Assembly (NCBI GenBank): GCA_002352185.1
Contig: DEHY01000207.1
Coordinates: 5,573 to 14,804 of the forward strand
Source: Competibacteraceae bacterium UBA2788
GTDB lineage: Bacteria > Pseudomonadota > Gammaproteobacteria > Competibacterales > Competibacteraceae
Direction: 5' to 3'
DNA: 9,232 nt
Shown: positions 6,731-9,232 of the stretch, piece after piece
How the letters are laid out: each line of letters begins with the position of its first letter
How positions within the stretch are numbered: position 1 is the stretch's first letter
Notes under the pieces: generated by a model
What the model saw: the letters and a program-made list of their open reading frames with translations, nothing else
Database searches by the model: none
What the model was told of the DNA's origin: nothing
Translations under genes and position numbers: made by a program

Positions 6731-8323
6731 TCACGCCGGTTCCGCCAGAATCATTTCCGCCGCCTTCTCGCCGATGACCATGGTTGGCGCGTTGGTGTTG
6801 CCGCCGATCAAGGTCGGCATGATGGATGCGTCCACCACCCGCAGCCCGCTCAGGCCGTGAACCCGCAACTGATCGTCCACTACCGCCAGCGGATCATGGC
6901 CCATCTTGCAGGTGCCAACCGGGTGATAAATAGTCTCGGCCCGGCGACGGATGAACTCCCGCAACTCCTCATCGCTTTGCACCGCTTCACCGGGGAACAG
7001 TTCCACGCCGCGATAGCCGTCAAAAGCCCGCGCTGCGAGAATTTTGCGACAGGTCTTCACACCTGCCAGCAGGGTTTCCAGATCGTCCGGGCAGCTCAGA
7101 TAATTGGGCTGGAGCAGCGGCGGGTCGCACGGATCGGCGCTCTTCAGCGCAAGATGGCCGCGACTCCTGGGCCGCAGGTCGCAGACATGCAGCGAATAGC
7201 CGTAGCCATGCCAGATGCGCCGCCCGTGATCGTCGAGAATGGTCGAGGTCAGGTGATATTGCAGGTTGGGCAGCGGCAGTGCGGGGTCGGATTTAACGAA
7301 ACCGCCGGCTTCGGCCAGGTTGCTGGTCAGGAACCCGCGCCCGTGGCGGCGATAGTCAATAATGCTCTTGAGCAAGCGCGGCAGAAACGAGAGCGCGAAA
7401 CCGTAGGAGGCCCGCCGGCATTCGCGGTGTGCGACGATCACATCCAGATGATCCTGCAAATTCTGGCCGACGCCGGGTAGTTCATGCACCTGCGGAATGC
7501 CGTGCCGTTCCAGTTCGGCGCGTGGCCCAATCCCGGACAGCAGTAAAAGCTGCGGCGAATTGATCGCGCCGCCGGACAGCAAAACCTCACGCCGCGCCTG
7601 AAGTTCAACGGTCTGACCCTCGCGATTTTGATAGGCCACGCCGACCGCCCGCTTGCCCTCAAACAGCACTCGACTAGCCAGCGCGCTGGTAATGATCGTC
7701 AGGTTCGGGCGCTGGCGGATGGGATGCAAATAGGCCCGTGCGCTGCTCCAGCGTCGGCCCTTCTTTTGCGTTAATTGATAGAACCCGACCCCTTCCTGCG
7801 CGGCGCCGTTAAAATCGTCGTTGAGCGGATAACCCGCCTCGGCAGCGGCGCGGACGAAGACCTCGCTGATTTCGCTGCGCTGGCGCGGATCGGCCACATT
7901 GAGCGGTCCGCCGACCCCGTGATATTCGGACGGGCCGCGTTCTTGATGCTGGGCGCGCTTGAACAGCGGCAGCAGATCCGCATAGCTCCAGCCCCGGTTG
8001 CCCAGCTCCGCCCAATGGTCGTAATCCCAGCGATGGCCCCGGGTGTACACCATGGCGTTGCTGGAACTGCTGCCGCCCAGAGTTTTGCCGCGCGGCCAGA
8101 ACAAGCGCCGCTCGCACAACCGCAGCTGCGGCTCGGTCTGATAACGCCAGTTCATGGTTTTGCTGCGCATCATGAAGAACATGCCGACCGGAATGTGAAT
8201 CCACGGGCTGGCGTCTTCCGGGCCGGCCTCCAGCAGGCAGACCTGCCGGTTCGAGTCAGCGGACAGCCGGTTGGCCAGCACACAGCCGGCTGAACCCGCA
8301 CCCACGATGATGGTGTCGTACAT
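6731..8323 (-). CDS. GMC-family FAD-dependent alcohol/choline dehydrogenase-like oxidoreductase
   Basis: A 530-residue flavoprotein of the glucose-methanol-choline family, which oxidises an alcohol to an aldehyde and passes electrons from FAD to an acceptor. The FAD-binding GAGSAG (8-13) is followed by Glu32 at the end of strand 2. GMC signature 1 spans about 79-103 (GKTLGGSSSSNAM and on) and signature 2 is GAINSPQLLLLSGIG (252-266). The catalytic pair is His467 (YHPVGT) and Asn511 (GGNTNAP), with the same 44-residue spacing as His466/Asn510 of choline oxidase. No signal peptide is seen. Start choice: this ATG directly opens the FAD strand (MYDTIIVGAG) and has GGAG and AGAGG upstream; the open frame to 8395 adds only unconserved residues. 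It is divergent from an AraC-type regulator, which probably controls it. The substrate is not evident: no aldehyde dehydrogenase or betaine transport gene lies in the window, so betA is not assigned. Confidence 0.92.
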   Translation of the reverse strand: MYDTIIVGAGSAGCVLANRLSADSNRQVCLLEAGPEDASPWIHIPVGMFFMMRSKTMNWRYQTEPQLRLCERRLFWPRGKTLGGSSSSNAMVYTRGHRWDYDHWAELGNRGWSYADLLPLFKRAQHQERGPSEYHGVGGPLNVADPRQRSEISEVFVRAAAEAGYPLNDDFNGAAQEGVGFYQLTQKKGRRWSSARAYLHPIRQRPNLTIITSALASRVLFEGKRAVGVAYQNREGQTVELQARREVLLSGGAINSPQLLLLSGIGPRAELERHGIPQVHELPGVGQNLQDHLDVIVAHRECRRASYGFALSFLPRLLKSIIDYRRHGRGFLTSNLAEAGGFVKSDPALPLPNLQYHLTSTILDDHGRRIWHGYGYSLHVCDLRPRSRGHLALKSADPCDPPLLQPNYLSCPDDLETLLAGVKTCRKILAARAFDGYRGVELFPGEAVQSDEELREFIRRRAETIYHPVGTCKMGHDPLAVVDDQLRVHGLSGLRVVDASIMPTLIGGNTNAPTMVIGEKAAEMILAEPA

Positions 8324-8370
8324 GGCTCCAGTCCTCTGGCCCGATACAGGGCCGGGCCGTGGTTTACGCG

Positions 8371-8384
8371 GCGACGAAAGTCGC
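8371..8384. repeat. palindrome in the leader of the oxidoreductase gene
   Basis: GCGAC-GAAA-GTCGC is a perfect 5-bp inverted repeat with a 4-nt spacer. It lies 48 nt upstream of the oxidoreductase start codon, between that gene and the tandem repeat. It may be a binding site or an RNA hairpin. Confidence 0.35.
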
Positions 8385-8420
8385 GGATGGCACAAGGCTA
8401 ATCACTTCGCGGGAACCGGG

Positions 8421-8460
8421 CTTGTCGAAAATGGCAACGCTTTGTCAAAACTGGCTAGTC
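8421..8460. promoter_or_regulatory. tandem 20-bp direct repeat, candidate AraC-type operator
   Basis: Two adjacent 20-nt units (8421-8440 and 8441-8460) agree at 14 of 20 positions, with consensus TTGTCRAAAMTGGCWA. Their 20-bp period puts both units on the same helix face, the known arrangement for two subunits of an AraC-family dimer, each reading one half-site with two helix-turn-helix motifs. The repeat lies about 100 bp upstream of the oxidoreductase ATG and about 110 bp upstream of the regulator. A perfect TTGACA, read on the minus strand, overlaps the distal unit (8448-8443), but no good -10 follows, which would suit an activator-dependent promoter. Confidence 0.6.
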
Positions 8461-8567
8461 GCACGCTGAGAAACTACACTTCAAGCAGTACGGCATCCGG
8501 TCGCCGTGAGGGAAAGCGCAGCCACGGTCCGCACGCTTCAACGATGACACCGGGAGAAAACACCACC

Positions 8568-9232
8568 TTGAGCAAGCTGTACATTTGGCAAAATCGCGGT
8601 TTTTTCATGGGCCGCCTGCCCGATATTTCCGAACATCGGCTCGGTTCAACGGCGTTGTGCGTGGGCATTGATCAACCATTCCGGGTTTTGGAGAGCGAAA
8701 GCAGCGTTTGGCGGGAAGGTCGCAGCGTGCTGGTTCCGCCGGGCTGCCTGCATGAAATCCAGGTCGGCGGCGCGATTATGGCGATCCTGTTTGTTGAGCC
8801 GGAAAGCGCCGATTACGCCGCCATTCAAAACATCATGCTCGACGGCGAATGGCAATGCCTGTATGGGCTGGCCGACGAGGAAGCGGTGCTGGCCGCCTTG
8901 CGCGATGCCTGGGAACGCCAGCCGGACGCCGCCACAATTCACGATCTGCTCGACCGCCTGATCCCGCCGCCAAACCCAGAGAATCGTCACCATCCGCTGG
9001 ATGGCCGGATTCAGCGGGTGATCCGGCTGATGAAGGAAGATGTGACCCGCAGTTACTCGATGAACGAACTGGCCGAGTACATCAATCTTTCACCGACCCG
9101 GCTGGTGCATCTGTTCAAGGAAGAAGTCGGGGTGCCGATCCGCCGCTTCCGGCAATGGCACCGGATGCGGGTGGTGGCGGCGCTGATCGCCAAGGGCGAT
9201 ACGCTGACTGACGCGGCGCTGGGCGCAGGCTT
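8568..9232 (+). CDS. AraC-family transcriptional regulator (partial, runs off window)
   Basis: The 221 codons seen are open to the window edge. Residues 1 to about 100 form the N-terminal sensor half (KLYIWQNRGFFMG, then a cupin-like run including VPPGCLHEIQVGG at 56-68). The DNA-binding domain begins at about 145: first helix-turn-helix YSMNELAEYINLSPTRLVHLF (163-183), linker helix RRFRQWHRMRVVAALI, then the start of the second motif (TDAALGAGF), where the window cuts it. About 35-70 residues are probably missing. The start is uncertain. TTG 8568 has GGGAG 11 nt upstream and gives MSKLYIWQ, resembling N-termini of related regulators. An in-frame ATG at 8544 has no ribosome-binding site and would add eight residues. 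Divergence from the oxidoreductase gene and the tandem repeat between them suggest it activates that gene; its ligand may be that enzyme's substrate. Confidence 0.88.
   Translation, partial: MSKLYIWQNRGFFMGRLPDISEHRLGSTALCVGIDQPFRVLESESSVWREGRSVLVPPGCLHEIQVGGAIMAILFVEPESADYAAIQNIMLDGEWQCLYGLADEEAVLAALRDAWERQPDAATIHDLLDRLIPPPNPENRHHPLDGRIQRVIRLMKEDVTRSYSMNELAEYINLSPTRLVHLFKEEVGVPIRRFRQWHRMRVVAALIAKGDTLTDAALGAG

Noticed and set aside
8324..8395. Upstream extension of the GMC oxidoreductase by 24 residues
   Set aside because: The extension is Pro/Arg-rich, is not a signal peptide, and overlaps the gap; MYDTIIVGAG is the normal family start.
8388..8403. TGGCAC resembling a sigma-54 -24 element upstream of the oxidoreductase
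   Set aside because: There is no GC dinucleotide at the required -12 spacing, and the orientation is toward the regulator gene.
8668..9211. Two plus-strand open frames inside the AraC gene
   Set aside because: They are out of frame with the continuous AraC reading frame, whose helix-turn-helix motif is clear.

Overview
The window looks like chromosomal DNA of a GC-rich gammaproteobacterium. Three things point there: the order uvrC-pgsA-tRNA-Gly-tRNA-Cys is the one known from enteric bacteria, tRNA-Gly(GCC) matches the E. coli glyW sequence as I remember it except for one compensated anticodon-stem pair, and UvrC carries its four cluster cysteines at the same residue numbers as E. coli UvrC. 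The species cannot be named from this alone.

Layout. Positions 1-252 are AT-rich, hold no gene I can support, and end in a bidirectional terminator (182-217). On the minus strand follow an exported dienelactone hydrolase family protein (253-1035) and, upstream of it, class 2 dihydroorotate dehydrogenase pyrD (1180-2190). A 22-nt repeat sits twice in the gap between them. Divergent from pyrD, on the plus strand, is a VpsR-like sigma-54 activator with a degenerate receiver domain (2451-3794), then uvrC (3860-5677) and pgsA (5689-6258). A promoter precedes tRNA-Gly (6308-6383), and tRNA-Cys (6455-6528) comes next; each tRNA gene has its own terminator. On the minus strand lies a GMC-family flavin alcohol dehydrogenase (6731-8323). 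Divergent from it is an AraC-family regulator (8568 onward) that runs off the window.

How the genes fit together. Most of the window is housekeeping: pyrimidine synthesis (pyrD), nucleotide excision repair (uvrC), phosphatidylglycerol synthesis (pgsA) and two tRNAs. The accessory parts are the sigma-54 activator, which occupies the place held by uvrY in enterics, and the AraC/GMC-oxidoreductase pair. That pair has a regulatory gap containing a 20-bp-period tandem repeat, the geometry expected of an AraC-type operator. This is the most informative non-coding signal in the window.

I found no clear evidence of a new multi-gene system, CRISPR array, insertion sequence or prophage. The most useful leads are the candidate AraC operator, the degenerate-receiver activator beside uvrC-pgsA, and the terminator placed directly before uvrC.
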